64,000 nucleotides of DNA from Linyphia triangularis (taxonomy: Eukaryota; Arthropoda; Arachnida; Araneae; Linyphiidae), in contig OZ021722.1 in NCBI GenBank assembly GCA_963978545.1, forward strand, positions 111,153,942-111,217,941. Reading direction: 5' to 3'. A program made the position numbers and the translations under genes. Positions 24,626 to 38,339 of the stretch are shown in pieces. Within the stretch, counting starts at the first letter, position 1. The number at the start of each line of letters is the position of its first letter. The notes beneath the pieces were generated by a model that saw only the letters and a program-made list of their open reading frames with translations, had not been told where the DNA came from and did not search any database.

Positions 24626-25132
24626 TATTTTTGCTGACTAAAAAACTGTAGTAAAACTGTAAGAAAAGAAATATCATCAGATTTTGTTTACGAGTATAGA
24701 CATAAAAAGGATAATTTCAACTTAAATCAAATGATAAATAGAAAGATTACTTTCTAATTATTTTTAATGATGTTAAAAAATCAGCAAATGTTTATATGAT
24801 AGCTGTATCAGTATTAAACAAACATCTTAAAATTTCACTTTTTTAGGTTTACACAATTATATTTTTAAAAGAATATTTAAAATTTGAATTATGAAATACA
24901 TTTTTTTTTAAATTTCTATATGAAATTGTTTGAGTTACAATAGGATTAAGCCTAACTTGGAAAGTTTAAAAGCAATAGATTAATAATATGATACGACTTA
25001 CCTGTAAAGTTTATAAACTTGAAACTCCTTTATAGAATTATCTTTTCCACATTTCAGCTTGTTAATTAAATAAAAAAAAGGATAAAAAGAAACATTTGAG
25101 CTATAGATAAATTTCAATATCGTGTGTACAAT

Positions 25133-25260
25133 CGGGACCGCCGCGAAATGTAGAAACATATTTATATCGGGCCTGGTACGACCAGATGGCGCTCTTATCT
25201 TATGCGTCGCTAAGCGTTGGATGAAAATGTAAACAAACTATTTTACGAACTGGATTGTAC
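25133..25260 (+). repeat. 128-bp terminal unit, copy 1
   Basis: Begins CGGGACCGCCGCGAAATG and ends GAACTGGATTGTAC. It sits at the hinge of the foldback. An inverted copy (27154-27281) forms the right terminus of the element, with about 20 differences. Related CGGGACC starts are at 23596 and, inverted, near 27153. Confidence 0.85.
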
Positions 25261-26299
25261 ATACGGTATTCAAATTTATCGATAGCTAAAATGTTTCTTT
25301 TTATCCTTTTTTTATTTAACTAACCAGCTGAAATGTGGAAAGGATAATTCTATAAAGGAGTGACTTTCATGTTAGAAAACTTTACAGGTAAGTTGTATCA
25401 TGTTATTAATGTATTGATTTCAAACTTTTAGTATTCTAAGTTAGGCTTAATCCTATCGTAACTCAAATAATCTCTCATAGAAATTTAAAAAAGTTTTATT
25501 TCATAATTCTATTTTATATATTCTTTTGAAAATTTAATTTTGTAAAACTGATGATGATGAAGATGTTTGTTTCCTACTGAAACAACTATCATGCAAACAT
25601 TTGCTGATTTTTTAATATCATTAAAAATAGTTAGAAAGAAATCTTTCTATTTATCACTTGATTTAAGTTGAAATTATATTTTAATGGCTATACTCGTAAA
25701 CAAAACCTGATGATGTTTCTTTTCTTAGTACCAAGGAATGTAACAAGAATATATGATACCGATGGAAGAATAGACCAGTTAGAAGAATAAACGATAAAAT
25801 CTAAAATAAAATTTAAACATTGCAAAAAAAAGAGTGGTTGTTGTGTGTTCGAGAATACCGCATTATTTTGTATTGCCTGATCATTCAAAAAGTGCCAATA
25901 AGTATTCAACAGAATATTTCCCGTAGACTGTCTGTATTTTTTTTTTTTTTTTTTTTTTTTTTCATTTCTTTTTTTTTGTAGAAGAAAAAAATAATCACGA
26001 ATTAAAATGACTCTTGAAATGTAATGCTAATAATGATGGTTCATAGTTTAAAAAAGAATATAATAATGTTCTTAAGTCGATCTCTTCTGAAAAATAAAAG
26101 ATGTACTTCACTACTTTTTATTTCAGTAGCTAGTTGCATTTATTAATGCTGGGTATTTTTTAATTATTAATTTTATGAATGCTAAAAAGATATTTTTATA
26201 ATTTTTTTTACTGACATTTATTTGTAAATATATAAAAAACATATTCCTAGGGAATAATTTTTATGATTTCATTTTAACACTTATTTTCAAATCAACGAA

Positions 26300-26500
26300 G
26301 TCTTATTTGTTTTCCCGTCTGATGACTGTGCTTAGCTCTCTGTCCATGCATGCCAAAGGTGCCAAGTTCGAATCACGGATAAGGCATGTATGTTCATTGT
26401 GGTTCGAAATCAACTTTAAGCTGTATGTCCCATCCTCCTTAGCCGTCATTGTGTATAAGAATAGGTCGTTGAGCTCATAAACCAACCAACTTATATGTTT
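26300..26500 (+). repeat. tRNA-derived SINE, family 2, copy 2
   Basis: The plus-strand partner of the 24.3-kb copy, with CTTAGCTCTCTG, AAGTTCGAATCACGG and GGCATGTATGTTCATT. It is diverged from the left copy by substitutions, so the palindrome is not new. Confidence 0.75.
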
Positions 26501-27153
26501 AAAAATGAAAATACCTATTTGAAATAATTTATCATGTTCTTCTTGAGGAAATACATTGCTTAAAAAGGAAATTTTAATCAGAATATTAGGTACTAACACT
26601 TTACAATTTTTAAATTCCTATTATATTCAAAGTTGAAATACAATTTTTGTATAATAATTTAGTGTTTGTATTTTTGAAATGTTTATTCTTTTAAATACAT
26701 ACTGTTTTAATGTATTGCTTATTATGGTATTGAAATTATTTCAGATATGTTAGTATATGAATATATTTCAGAGAATTTTCAACCTGAATAATCTATTATA
26801 AAAGGTTTGAATATTATTATTAGTATTAAAAAAATCCAGTTATAATTTCAAAAATATGCCGCAATTTTAATTTAAATCTCACTTTCGGTGCTTTTAGTTT
26901 ATTAAAATTAATTTATTAAAATTAAATGTTGTATCTTAATATTCTACAATTAAACAACTTAACATATTAAAACATATCATAACTCACTACATAATATTTT
27001 ATTGAAATTACCAGAGATGTTTCATTACATCTGTGGATTACGGACTACGGTAGACGGCCTTCGTGTTTTCATCTATCGCTTAGCGTGACGTCATCAAACT
27101 TAGTACCGGGCCCTATATAGAGTAGAGAGTCTCTTAGTTTCGTGGATTTCCGG

Positions 27154-27281
27154 GTACAATCCAGTTCGTAGAATAGTTTGTTTACATTTTCATCCATCGC
27201 TTAGCGCCGCTTCAGCCAGAGCGCCACCTGGTTGTACCAGGCCGGAATAACCATTAGTTACTATATTTCGTGGCGGTCCCG
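27154..27281 (-). repeat. 128-bp terminal unit, copy 2
   Basis: Inverted copy of 25133-25260, forming the right end of the foldback. The left end of the element lacks this unit, so the two ends are not equivalent. Confidence 0.85.
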
Positions 27282-27288
27282 GCTCTGT

Positions 27289-27564
27289 CTATTAGCTTGT
27301 TATACTCACTATACTAACCCACATTTCAAGATTGAAATTTAAACAGTACATTATTATTATTATATATATATATATATATTTTTTTTTTGGGGGGGAGGGG
27401 GATTGTAGTTTAATGTCCCTATTGTCAGAACGATATTTTCTGTCGTTTCAAAGGTAATTGTCCGAGAGGAGACAGTAAGTTTAGGTTCTTCATCGAATAT
27501 CATTTTGATTTTTTTTATAGAATGTAGAGAAAAAACACTAGTAGATTAAGCATATACTGGGTCC
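27289..27564. other. No gene; small TA and G tracts
   Basis: A (TA)n run at 27361-27379 is followed by T- and G-runs to about 27402. No other feature is seen. Confidence 0.5.
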
Positions 27565-28005
27565 GCAGGGGTAAAATGGCCGAAACAGTTCAAACATTTA
27601 CTTTGAATGAATTAAAATAAATGCGATTGCCAAATATATCATAACTTGCCAAATAAGGAATATCCATTTTCATCTGCTAACATACCACTCTTTAATTAAG
27701 AATGGAGCAGACGATCCACTCCTCTCTTGCTAAATATTTGTATTTTTTTTAAAGGGAGTCAATTTGGCAATACGTAATTGACAGTTATTCCTACTTGGCA
27801 CCCTTTTAAAAAAATAACTGATTACGTATTATGTATTTCGGTTCACTTTTAAAAGATGCGAGTATTTCGTGAAAGAATAGAACTCCATTATTAATTGAAA
27901 ATTGGGTGGTGGATTACTAGACTTTTTGGCAAGTTATGGTATATTTACCAATCTGATTTAGTTTACACTAATTCAATGTCAATTTTTTAACTGTTTCAAC
28001 AAATT
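27565..28005. repeat. 440-bp foldback repeat
   Basis: About 75 bp at the left (GAAACAGTT... TATCATAACTTGCCAAA) reappears inverted at the right (TTTGGCAAGTTATGGTATAT ... AACTGTTTC). A second, shorter inversion around TAATTGACAG/TACGTATT lies near the centre. It is MITE-like; the target duplication is not clear. Confidence 0.65.
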
Positions 28006-31000
28006 TTGCTCGATATATTATACCAGTATACCAGTATATTCTATTAGTGTTTCTCTATATTCTGCAAAAATTTAGAATGGACAATTCCTGCATTTTTTAT
28101 TTTTTTTTTTTTTTACTTTTTTTTTTATTTTTATTATTATTATTCAATTCTAAATGCTTTGAAAAGGCCATAAACAGAAAAATTTCTGCTAACTGCGCCA
28201 TTTTTTATTTTATTTTTTATTTGAAACCGAAGTTCGCCTGTTAGATTTGGTGGGGAAAACGACACATTCAGCTCGAAACTAATGTGACGTCAAAAGATCT
28301 GAAATAACTTGGCTTGAAACGCAGCAACGGAAACCAGTTTTGCAAGTTTCTCGCAAATCGAGCCAACTGTCACGATATAGGGCAATAGTCTAAGAAACTC
28401 ACACCAACTATTTGGCAGAAACCTCACGATAATCATGGAAAAAAAAGGATTTCTTGACGTCACACATATAAAGTAGCGTTTTAATCGGAAAGCAATCGGA
28501 CGAGGTTTTCGGGCATTTTGTTTTCTTAATATTTAAATAACTAATTTTTTTTAAAGAACTTTTATTTGAATATTTGAAATGAGAAATAAATTCTTCATAA
28601 ATATAAGCTTATTTGACTCGTTTTTAAAAAATGCGGGAATTGTTCACTAGGTTCGATTGGGTAGGTTAACTTGCAGACGCCTCTCATCGATAATACGTCA
28701 TAGACTGTGATCCAGATAATCGTACTTGGTGTATTTTGAGGGAGATACGTCAAAAATGTTTTGAAAACCATTCTAGCTCAGAATCGTTAAAAAGAATATA
28801 TAATCTGTTATTAAAATATGCTACGTTCTGCAAGTTTAGAAGAACTTGGGTGATTACTTTTTTAAGAAAGACATAAAAATCAGACAATTCTTTGTTTCAC
28901 TTTAACTTCTTTTGGTACTATGGTGAGATATTATTTTCTGAAACTAATCCAGTTTTCTATCTACGAAAAACAAAGAATCGGCAATGGACGATTTTAAAAA
29001 TGAAGTTTATTGGAATGCTACCCTACTTTACTCTAAACAACACTACTTTTATGCTTTTATAAGAAACTAGTAAAATACTCAGAATCCGTTGCAATGTAGG
29101 GTGTAATTCTAGTGTCAAAATAACTGCATTCTCATCTCGTCAAAACGCTCACTCTCTCTGTCGCTCTACATTTTCTTCCAGACTTCTCAAAAATCCATAC
29201 ACTCGGCGTCAAATTGATATTTCGGCAGTAGGTAAAAAAAAAAAAAAAGAGACCAAAATCAATTTACCCTCTTTTCTCAAAAAAGTATATCGCGCTTTAT
29301 AAATGTCACCTTGGGTAACTTTATGACCCGATCACACAAAAAGGACAAGCCCCCTCCCCTCACCCATCCCACGAAAAAAAAAGCATTTTTTACGGCTATT
29401 TCCTAAAGGGACACACGGTCGACAATAACTTTTAAAACTTTTTCTTTTAACTCCTCTTTCTGTAACATCCATATTGCAGTGCCCCTCCGTCGTTTGTTTG
29501 GCTGACTTCCAGAGTTTCATCTTTCAAGTATATTTTGTCCCTTACTGAACATTAGGGGTCTGTGTTATGACCGTCTGCTCGACAATGCAGTGGATTCATC
29601 GCATTTGTAAGATGTCTGGAACGGGGCGGATTCAATTTAAGGCTACGAGATGAACAAAGTCGGCTGTCTAGAAAATATCCATCCTCTGTGGAATATACTT
29701 TCAGAGCTGCCATGAATGATGGTATTTCTGACGAATTCCGTGCATTTTTCGTAAAGAATATATTACGCATGATTTTTTTTAAAAGTGAACTTATAAAGTA
29801 TCATGTATTGTGTTGTAAATGGTATCAAATTTCTAGAAAAAAATTAAGGTGACAGGTTTTTTTTTTTTCTATTTATTACCTTTTTTTTTTTCTAGAGCGA
29901 TATGAAGATTCTTATAATATATCAAGCTACTTAGAAAAACAGATTTTTTTTTTTTAAAACAATGAATTATAAGTTATAATTAAAAATCACAATTTTGCGA
30001 AACATATCAAGTTATTAATGATCATATTTGAAAAATAAAAAAATAAAAAAATAAAAAAAAATAAAAAAAAAAATGGTAACAGCATATACTTGATAAACAT
30101 AAAAATAAAAAACATGATCTGACTGACACTTATTTTGGCATGTAGTTTCAATTTACAAAACTTTCAACCTTGACACCAAGGCTTAGAAATGTATTTGTGT
30201 CCATTTAAAATAAATTGGCAATTTTCGATCAATTTTAAATCCACAATGTCAGAACGATATATTGAGCAAACATAATAATTTTTTAGCTTTCTCATAAAAG
30301 TGTGCTTCAAATTTAAGAATTAATTTGTTTGTGCTTTGCATTTACGTTATGTAGTTTTAAATTCACTCGTCAAACAGCATACCTCTAGTGACTTCACACG
30401 AACATAGCCACTAGTGTTTGCACCTATGAAATAGTTTTCCAATGACGTAATAACCAAGGGTTTAATCTTAAAGAGTTCTGATATCGTACGTACTAGCCTT
30501 AGATTCTATTTTATTTTGAGTTATTGTTGGACATTCGCTGTTGCCGGCCGTTTGAAGGGGTCGGGGTAGGAGTGAATAAACGATTTGTCTTCCAAGAGGA
30601 AGGAATTTTGAGCATCAAATGATTTTAGGGTTAGGATATTTTCCATTTAGGCCTTCAAAGAGATGCATTATATTGAAGTTCATCAACTATCTTCTTTTTT
30701 AGACTTATGGTCTACAAACAGGTCGAAATACAACCATTTATAGTCTACAAACAGCATAAAAAGGTTTGATGAAACTGTTAGTTTGGAGCACGGAAATTAA
30801 ATTAGATATTCAAAAATAATACTAAATGATCTGCCATTTTTGTATTACTGAAACATTTTAAGAAATTTACCCAATATTTTCATAAATATGCCACTGCTCC
30901 GGGAAGTGTAATAAATTGTCATTACATTATAATATTCTATCTATAAGAAATTGATCATCCACGTCCAACTGCGATGCATTTCTTTATCATGAGCAATTTA

Positions 31001-31024
31001 CAGAGTAGGTTGATTTTTATACTC
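28006..31024. other. No supported gene
   Basis: AT-rich with several A/T homopolymers (for example 28100-28115, 29236-29247, 30030-30075). Two minus-strand frames at 29332-29520 and 29552-29770 show no domain. This is the longest stretch with no recognisable element, so it may be intron or intergenic host DNA. Confidence 0.35.
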
Positions 31025-31150
31025 AACAGTTAATAAGGTTGGGACTTGCAGCTTAACGTGGATTCCGAACCACAATGAACATCCATGCTTACCTTAGGAT
31101 TCAAACCTGACACGTTGGAATAGGACGCCAGAATTCTAACAACAGTCATT
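31025..31150 (-). repeat. tRNA-derived SINE, family 2, decayed copy 3
   Basis: GGTTGGGACTTGCAGCTTAA, CACAATGAACATCCATGC and TAGGATTCAAACCTGACAC match the body and B-box region of the copies at 24.3 and 26.4 kb, with many differences. Confidence 0.6.
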
Positions 31151-34100
31151 AAATCGAATGATTTACAGAGTGTTCAATGAAAATTGTTAAACTCTCTAGA
31201 TGATATCAAGAAGCTGTTTCTAAAATACTTTTTTATGGTGTGTATCATCATTACGTTACTTCATCATTAGTTGCTTTGAAAATTTTCACTCTTTTGTCAA
31301 TTTCGTTTAAATGACAGCTGGAGACACTTAGTTATTATAATTAATGTGTCGCCTAGCTCATAAAAAAAACTGAATTTAGGCATAAATGTCCCGTAAGGTT
31401 TTTTTTAAATGGTGTCTTATACAAATCCTTGTAGAGAATCTCCTCCATTTCTTTGTGAGGTGTTATGAATGATACTGTAGTGTTTGTTATATCTTTGGAT
31501 TTGGTTCTCCACATCTATACCCATTTTAGATGGGAAACTAGTATGGTTGATGGTCTAACATGCTTTTATGGTCTTACCTTACATGTTCCTGAAATCCAAT
31601 TTGTGAACTACTTTTTTAATACATTGGTATTAGAATAGCACCTCTGCTATGAAATTATGATTATTGTGGTCTATTAGGCCTACAAAGGCTAAAAACTGGA
31701 TTCTGTACATAAATATTATACTGATCAGTTTGGTTTAGAAGAAAATTTTCTTCTTAAATGTAAAAATTCAACTTACATTTCATTCTGTCTAATTCAGAGC
31801 TCATGGATTCCTTTCCGGAATTTTTTCGCATGAGTGATTTTTGAAACGAAATTATCCTTATCATTGTACATCTCTTTAGATCTAAAAACTTAGTCCCAAC
31901 TGCTACTTAAGGAGTCGCAAAACGAGTACAAACTATATCACAAATCAGACAATAAATATCAGATATTATCAAACACTATCAGTCAGGTCCCACATTTTAA
32001 ATCTGAATCACATAGAAACTCACTAATCACTCTTTAAATGCATTTCAATGCTGCTTTAAAAACATGAGAGATTAAAATAATACGAAAAGATAGTAGCAAC
32101 TTTTACGTTTTGCTCTGTAATGAACAGAAACAAACTTTACTTTAATAGGACAAATGTTTTCGACATTGTTGGCCATATCCTGCAATTTTCGTGTCATTTC
32201 CAAATGTGTTCATTCATCACCTAATCAATCACTTAGTTGGTAGATCTTTATGAAATTCACCTCAAAATCCTTTCAAAACTTTCTCCCTGTTTCATTCTCA
32301 TTCCCATTACCAGTGAACAACATCCAGGCAATGCAAATGAAATCCGACTGTATTCAAATTTATTACGTTACGTGTAAAATGTACTGTCGCATCAGGAATC
32401 TACAGATCTAACTTAACACTAAGTTTCATCGCCTCCAGTCGTCATCACAGCAAACGATTAGCCTTTCCACTATTCCTTGATGCAAGAACACGAGGACCGA
32501 AGGGACGCCGTGAGAGCATGTTGTTGGACCCTGATAAGTGATATTTATAAGACTCAAGGGTGGGGAGAATCGTTTGGAAACTGGCTCCATTAAACTTCCC
32601 TCGTTGAAAGATCCTGAGTAAGAGTGTTAATAGATTCAAGACATCACATACTGTGATTGTACAATTGCTTGAGTTGGAGTACTTTTAGGTTAAAAGGGAA
32701 TGTCAATATGTCCCTCCTAAATAGACAAAATGCTTCTTTTTTTCTTCTTTTTTTTTCAGCCACTCTTTCTACCAGAGTATTGCTTTCAAGCATACGAAAT
32801 TTTATCTTATGTATAACATCATTAGTAAATATTTATTTAAAAAATGTGAAAGCAAAATAATTGGTAATTTTTTATACTTTTTGAATTTAATTTTTTTTTT
32901 ATTATTTCAGTTAAAAAGTTTTTATGATCTGGCTTATAATTACTTAAAAATTAACAATAAAAAAAAACACTAGTTATTTTATCTTCAAATTTTTTATAAT
33001 GAACTTTTATTACTGATGCCTGTAATTAAATTTCCTATACTTCAAAGCAATACACCAGCAGAAATTGTGACTGCAAAAAGTAAAGTATTCAGTCTGACTG
33101 ACGGGTACTTAAAGGTTAATAAACAATCTGTCCTTATAAGATTAATATTTTCAATCAATTATACTACAACTTCCATCAATTAGAAACACTCGGAGAAACG
33201 AGATCTCGTGCAAAATTCATTTCAAATAAAACAACTTTTTCTGTGACATTAACTGTCAAAATTTTTGAATAACTTTGTGCGGTAACGTAAAGACTTAAAG
33301 GTACTTTATGGTCACTGTGTTTTAGACATTAACAAGCTATTGATAAATGAATTTATAAAAAGTTTCCGGACATCTCTAAAATTTGCTGTGTTAAATAGAT
33401 TACGACTTTCTAATTCATGTACTGAATTCAGTTTTTAATATGATAACCTTTCCAAAATCTGAAGCACATGAGCAGTATATCTGTTTACAGTAAAGCTGTT
33501 TAAATTAAATTGTCACCTGAATATCACATGAATGACGTTGATTAAATTGCTTGTTTGTAATTTTTTCTAGCATGTTTCTTGAAACCACAAATAGCCCATT
33601 GTTTGTTCTTATTCCAAGATGAAGATTTAGGCACCTAATTTAAAAAAAAAAAATTAAAATTATTATGTTGAAAAAATGTTTCGGTATCCATCACAGCGAA
33701 TCGAGCATCAGAACATTAGTAACAATGTGGGCATCAATGGACGCTGTGACCAAACATGGTGAAAATTACTTCCTAGTATTTTAAGTCGAGTTTTAAGACT
33801 CTCACAACATCATCTCGCTTATCTACAGTAGTCACATAAGCATTTACTCGGTGGGGAAATGGCCTCTACAACCCCCAAGAGGGAACAGAAACTTGGAAGA
33901 GGGGATGGAGGCAAGGATATGAAATAAAAGGAGATAGAGGTCTCTTAAACATTTCTATGATATTCTTTGTATTACGTCACAGGAAAGGCTTTACTCAGGG
34001 CTGGCTTAAGGCGTGTGCCATCGCACACATGCAATTTTGAGGAGGACGCCGAAATTAGAAAATATATTTAAAAAATAATATGGTAAAAATTTTAATTTTT

Positions 34101-36224
34101 ATGTAATTTTGAGTGCAAATTAGCCTAACCTACCTAAAGACAACTCTTTTGCAAAAAAGATCCAACAGCTTTGCAATTTTTCCCATTGAAAATAATATTT
34201 CATATTCGTTAGATTATGATGCACTGATAAAAACATTTTCAGCGGCTAAATCTAGGAAGATCCACTGCTAAGTGTGTAATACAAATTATTTTAAGCAATT
34301 TTCTGCAATATTTTCTAATATTTTTCCATGAATATTTAATCAAATAGACTTTTGTTTTAGTTAAAAAATGTGTCTGCCCTTTTTTATCTGACACAACTAT
34401 GAACTAAGTAAAAGAATTGAGGAGTTTGCTCTTTACACAAGTACAGTACAGCATGCCTATGGAAGTTTGAAAAATAAGTTAAAAGAATTAGTAATAGAAG
34501 AAGTCATTTTAAAACATAGCCAAAAGGTACTAAATACTTAACTTTAATATTTACTACTTATTCGCTTTAATTTTTGGTTTTGAATTCCTTTAAAATTGCA
34601 ACTTCAGGTACTGAGTTCCAGCAAATTTCAGTTCTAGAGCACCCATACGGAGGGTTTTCTATTTTCATTGTAAGGGGAGCCACAACATATTCTTGCCTTT
34701 CACGGCATTTTGCTCTTGGGCTTCCCTGAATAAAGATAAAAATTACAATGTACGTCTCCCGTTTAGAATATTCACTCTCAGTAAAAGACAAACCAAGGAA
34801 TGATATCTTTCACTTAATCAAATATTTGCTTTTGACGCCATCAGAAGGGTTCATTTCGAGGAGGGTTTTAATAGAGAAAAATCATTATTTTTCTTAATTT
34901 TATTACTCTAAATAATCTTATCATTACAAACTATAAGAATAAAGAGTGTCATTAACATGCTCGGAAGTTGAAAATTTAATAACATTAATAACATGAGTTG
35001 TAGATAGTGCTACTATAATCTAAATAGATATAAAGATGTTTTTTGTTTTTTAAAAGATTCAGGTTAGTGCAATTCCTCAATTAAATATTGTGATACGCAT
35101 TTAAGGATGTTGCATTTGCAAAAAAAAAAAAAAAAAAAATAGTTCATCAGTGCTAAAATAAGTTCTTTGGAATTAGCAATATACTGTTAATCACACACAA
35201 CCCGGTTATATTAACAAGTCCATATACAATAATAAATATGAGATTGTCGAAGTTATGAGGCAAATCTCCCAATATGAAGAGGGGATGAACTTTACGAGAC
35301 AAGTTACCTTTTGAGCAACTAGCCTTATTGCTGTCGGAAGTACGCCCCTGTTATCTATGGGTCAGACACTTACCGTAGGGCGTTAAAAATTCAACTCGTC
35401 GATGCGAGGCCGCACAAAGGGCTGTGGCGTGTTACGGGGCTGTTTCCTTGCGAGATAGCGGGAATGAATTTGTTTGTGGAAAAAGTTAGTTTGAGGGGAA
35501 ACAAGGGTGGGAGCATGTTATGTGTTTTGTGGTACGTAATAAAAGTATGCGGTGGTGAGAGATGTTGTGTTTTGGGATTGGGTTTGAAATGGAAGTTGGT
35601 TTAAAATTTTATGCAAGGGAAGAGTTGCAAAGAAGGACATGTATTACGAGGGTGTTCGTGCGAGAAGATAAAATTGCAGTGCTAGTCATTGTTCGAAAGG
35701 AAACATTAAAACTGCTGACTCGTTAGGAAACAAAAAATTTTGGAGTAGGATATATTTTTTTCGTAGTTTTCATTTTTAATATGAAAACATTTTGATACTT
35801 AAAACATTTTTAATGTTAATTTTGGTTTTATGTGCATTGTTTACGTGTTATTTCTCAAAACTTTCACATGGGGTGCAGAATTTGATAGATTAATAATTCT
35901 TATAAAGTCACTTTTCAGTAAATGTTTGAGTTGTTCCGGAATATGTTTGTAAAGAATTTACCAGTCGGGGCTACAGTAAGACGCTGACCAATATTGACTC
36001 GAGACTGACCGATGTGAACCGTTGTAGACTGGCTTTTGATACTGATTCTGGCTAATTTCGCCTAGTGCTGGATAATGGGCATCAGCAAAACCTTACTACT
36101 TGTAAATATGATATCGGTTCTCGATGTTTACATTCAAAATGTTCTTTGAGAATACTCTTACATTTTCTTCTCATAATTTCATTTTCCGACATTGTGAAAA
36201 TATCGCCCACATAGATTGAAAGTA
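31151..36224. other. No supported gene
   Basis: A motif CAGGGCTGGCTTAAGGCGTG at about 33996 resembles a terminal inverted repeat of a dispersed element, but I could not find its other end. A minus-strand frame at 34567-34791 is preceded by an acceptor-like ATTCAG, but the peptide is unfamiliar. Around 35300-35480 the GC content is briefly higher. I see nothing I can call. Confidence 0.35.
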
Positions 36225-36229
36225 CAATT

Positions 36230-37200
36230 CTTCCTTCTTTCAATTTTAGAGTGTAAACACAGGGATCTACTTTATTTCTCTCAAATCCAACTGACTGAAG
36301 TCACTTATCCAAGTATTCACCCCAACACCTGAAACTTTGATTTTACCCGGACAATGCTGTGTTATACTTGCAGTACACTTTTTCTTTGCTTGAAGTCCTT
36401 CAAGTACTTTCATGTAGATTATTTCATCTAACTTGCTGTGAAGATATGCATTTGTTACATCATATTGGTCAATTGTCCACTTTTCTTTGATTGCTAGTGT
36501 GGTTAAGAGTGTAGTAGTTTCGAAACTTGAAACTGGTGCATCACCAAAATTTATTCCTTTTGCTGGTAGAATCCTTTCGCTACGTCTCCCTCGTCTTTCT
36601 TGCTAAAAAAATACATCTGCTCTGGATTGGTTTGACACCATTGGGTAGTTTACCCAATGTCTAGACGTTGTGCTTTCTCAAATATTCCATTTCTTCCTCG
36701 ATTGCGCTCAACCATTCTGATGCATGAGGACAGTTAAGTGCTTTTTTTACAAGTTTGGAATTGTTTCCTCTTAGATTAAATGAACTGATTCTGTTGGTTC
36801 TTTGAATTCCTTCTTTGCAAAAATTTCACTTTTTACTTTTATATGGCTTCTAAGTGTCATTGTGTGACTCTCGTATTTCTTTTCTGCTAACATTTTTTTC
36901 TTTAGTTCTAAGCCGCTTTTATTGGTGCTCAGTCGAATTCGATTGGTAGCTTAGTCGAATCTTCATCTGAAACGTCATCGTCTAAAATTATTTTTCGAGG
37001 TGGTGTTTTTAAAGATTGAAATGTTTCTTCTTTGAAAACTTAATCTCTAGATTCTAAAACTTTACGCTTTTCATTTATCCAGATCCTCCAACCGTGTCCA
37101 TGTAATGCATAACCAATCAAAATTCTTTTTTCAACACTGGCTGCTAGCTTAGATTTTCTTTTGGGTGCCGGGATACATTTGTGACTATTTCACATTCAAT
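36230..37200 (-). pseudogene. Ty1/copia pol remnant
   Basis: Minus-strand peptides follow the order of a copia polyprotein. At about 37160-37060, VEKRILIGYALHGHGWRIW then INEKRKVLESRD corresponds to the end of the integrase region. At about 36730-36600, EWLSAIEEEMEYLRKHNVW then LPNGVKPIQSRCIF matches the start of the reverse transcriptase. At about 36480-36400, QYDVTNAYLHSKLDEIIYMK contains the conserved D-V-x-x-A-[FY] RT motif and the bulky-residue run that follows. The YxDD motif and RNase H are absent. Frames are broken by stops and shifts throughout. I saw no LTRs. Copia elements integrate a cDNA made in virus-like particles; this copy is dead. Confidence 0.85.
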
Positions 37201-38339
37201 TACACCCGTAGATGTTTTATACTAGTTTTTTTTTTTATCAAATCACAATTCATAATGCTCTCGGGCCCAATTCTGCTGTCAGTTTCCAAGAAATTATTGA
37301 AGTGGACCACAAATACTATTAAAATTTGTTTATGAAAATGGTGGGTGATGTGCTCTGTAACAACTTCAATATAACCTGTCTATTTTTCTAAATACGTGTT
37401 CAAGCAAGCTTTATTTCTTGCAGGTAGGTTTTGGACACACCAGTATCAAAAATAGTTTATTTTTTGTTTATGAAGATCTCCTAGGTACATAGACAGAAAA
37501 ACTTCATTAACAGGAATCCATTTTAGATAAAATAATTGAAATATGGATGAAATGCAATATAAACACATATTTATACAATTAAAAATACCAAACTCATAAA
37601 AACCTTACTTTAATTTAATGCAAGCTTTTACCCTCAAAATATTTTTTTAAAGAGAAACTTTTATTTTATATTTAAACAAAAAAAATCTTTATAAAATAAT
37701 TAGAAACACTGTTAGAATTCAACAGAGCCTTAAAATTCGATAATTAAAGCAGAATGTATAAAAATGCGAATTTTTACAACTTCCCAGTGAGGAAAATTAT
37801 GTAGAAAAAGTCAGGAATTATTATTCAAACACAAAAAGAGCTCTGTACATAAAACTGATAGTTAAATGCGTTGGGAGAGAGTTTTTTTTTTTTTTTTTTA
37901 TGATCAGTGAAGCGTGTTTAGGAATTCAGATCGTGCTGGTCTTTGATCAAGCCGACCGTAAAATCGTCATCTTTTTTCAAACTCTCTTTTTCATTTGCAT
38001 TTTTGGTCTTTTCACGTTTAATGTATGTGCTTAGGAGTGGGATAAGGAAATTGGCGACGACTACAAATCGTCGAATCAATTTTCAATTAAATGTTTACGA
38101 GACAGTATTCCGAAGAAATGATGACACAGCTTTTAATAAATAAAAACTATAATTCAATCTTCCTTTGAAGGCTCACAAATAACTTCGAACAAGAAAACAA
38201 TAGATATCAGCTTTCAATACAAGCTACTGTACATTCCTCTTCAAACACAGCATTGATTCAGGCTCAGAAGGTGAACATCGAAAACTTTCCGAACAGCAAA
38301 CGATTCTCAACATAATTAAATCAGAAAAACAGAATTTAA
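37201..38339. other. No gene; possible old LTR piece
   Basis: From about 38115 the sequence AATGATGACACAG, ATAAAAACT, CTTTCAATACAAGCT and GGTGAACA follows the same order as in the probable solo LTR at 52495-52961 (AATGATGGCACAG, ATAAAAACT, CTTCAATACAAGCT, GGTGAACA). It could be a diverged relative of that LTR. A T-run occupies about 37882-37899. Confidence 0.35.

Larger units (their letters stand above)
23596..27281. mobile_element. 3.7-kb foldback element, 7-bp TSD
   Basis: Almost the whole block folds on itself: 23596-25125 is an inverted copy of about 25265-27153. Both arms share GCTAAGCGAT-like and GTAGACGGCCTT-like ends, TACCGTAGTCCGTAAT or its inverse, and long AT-rich stretches. The ends are CGGGACC and GGTCCCG, and GCTCTGT flanks both sides (23589-23595, 27282-27288). 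A 128-bp unit (25133-25260) occurs again inverted at the right end (27154-27281). The right arm has about 400 extra bp (about 25727-26150). There is no transposase. Termini and a duplication of 7 bp or more might suit a Mutator-like element, but I cannot assign it. Confidence 0.85.

Noticed and set aside
33990..34380. MITE beginning CAGGGCTGGC
   Set aside because: I could not find the inverse end or a target duplication.
28006..36224. Host gene in the quiet 8-kb region
   Set aside because: No frame had a recognisable domain, and no exon pair with convincing splice sites could be joined.
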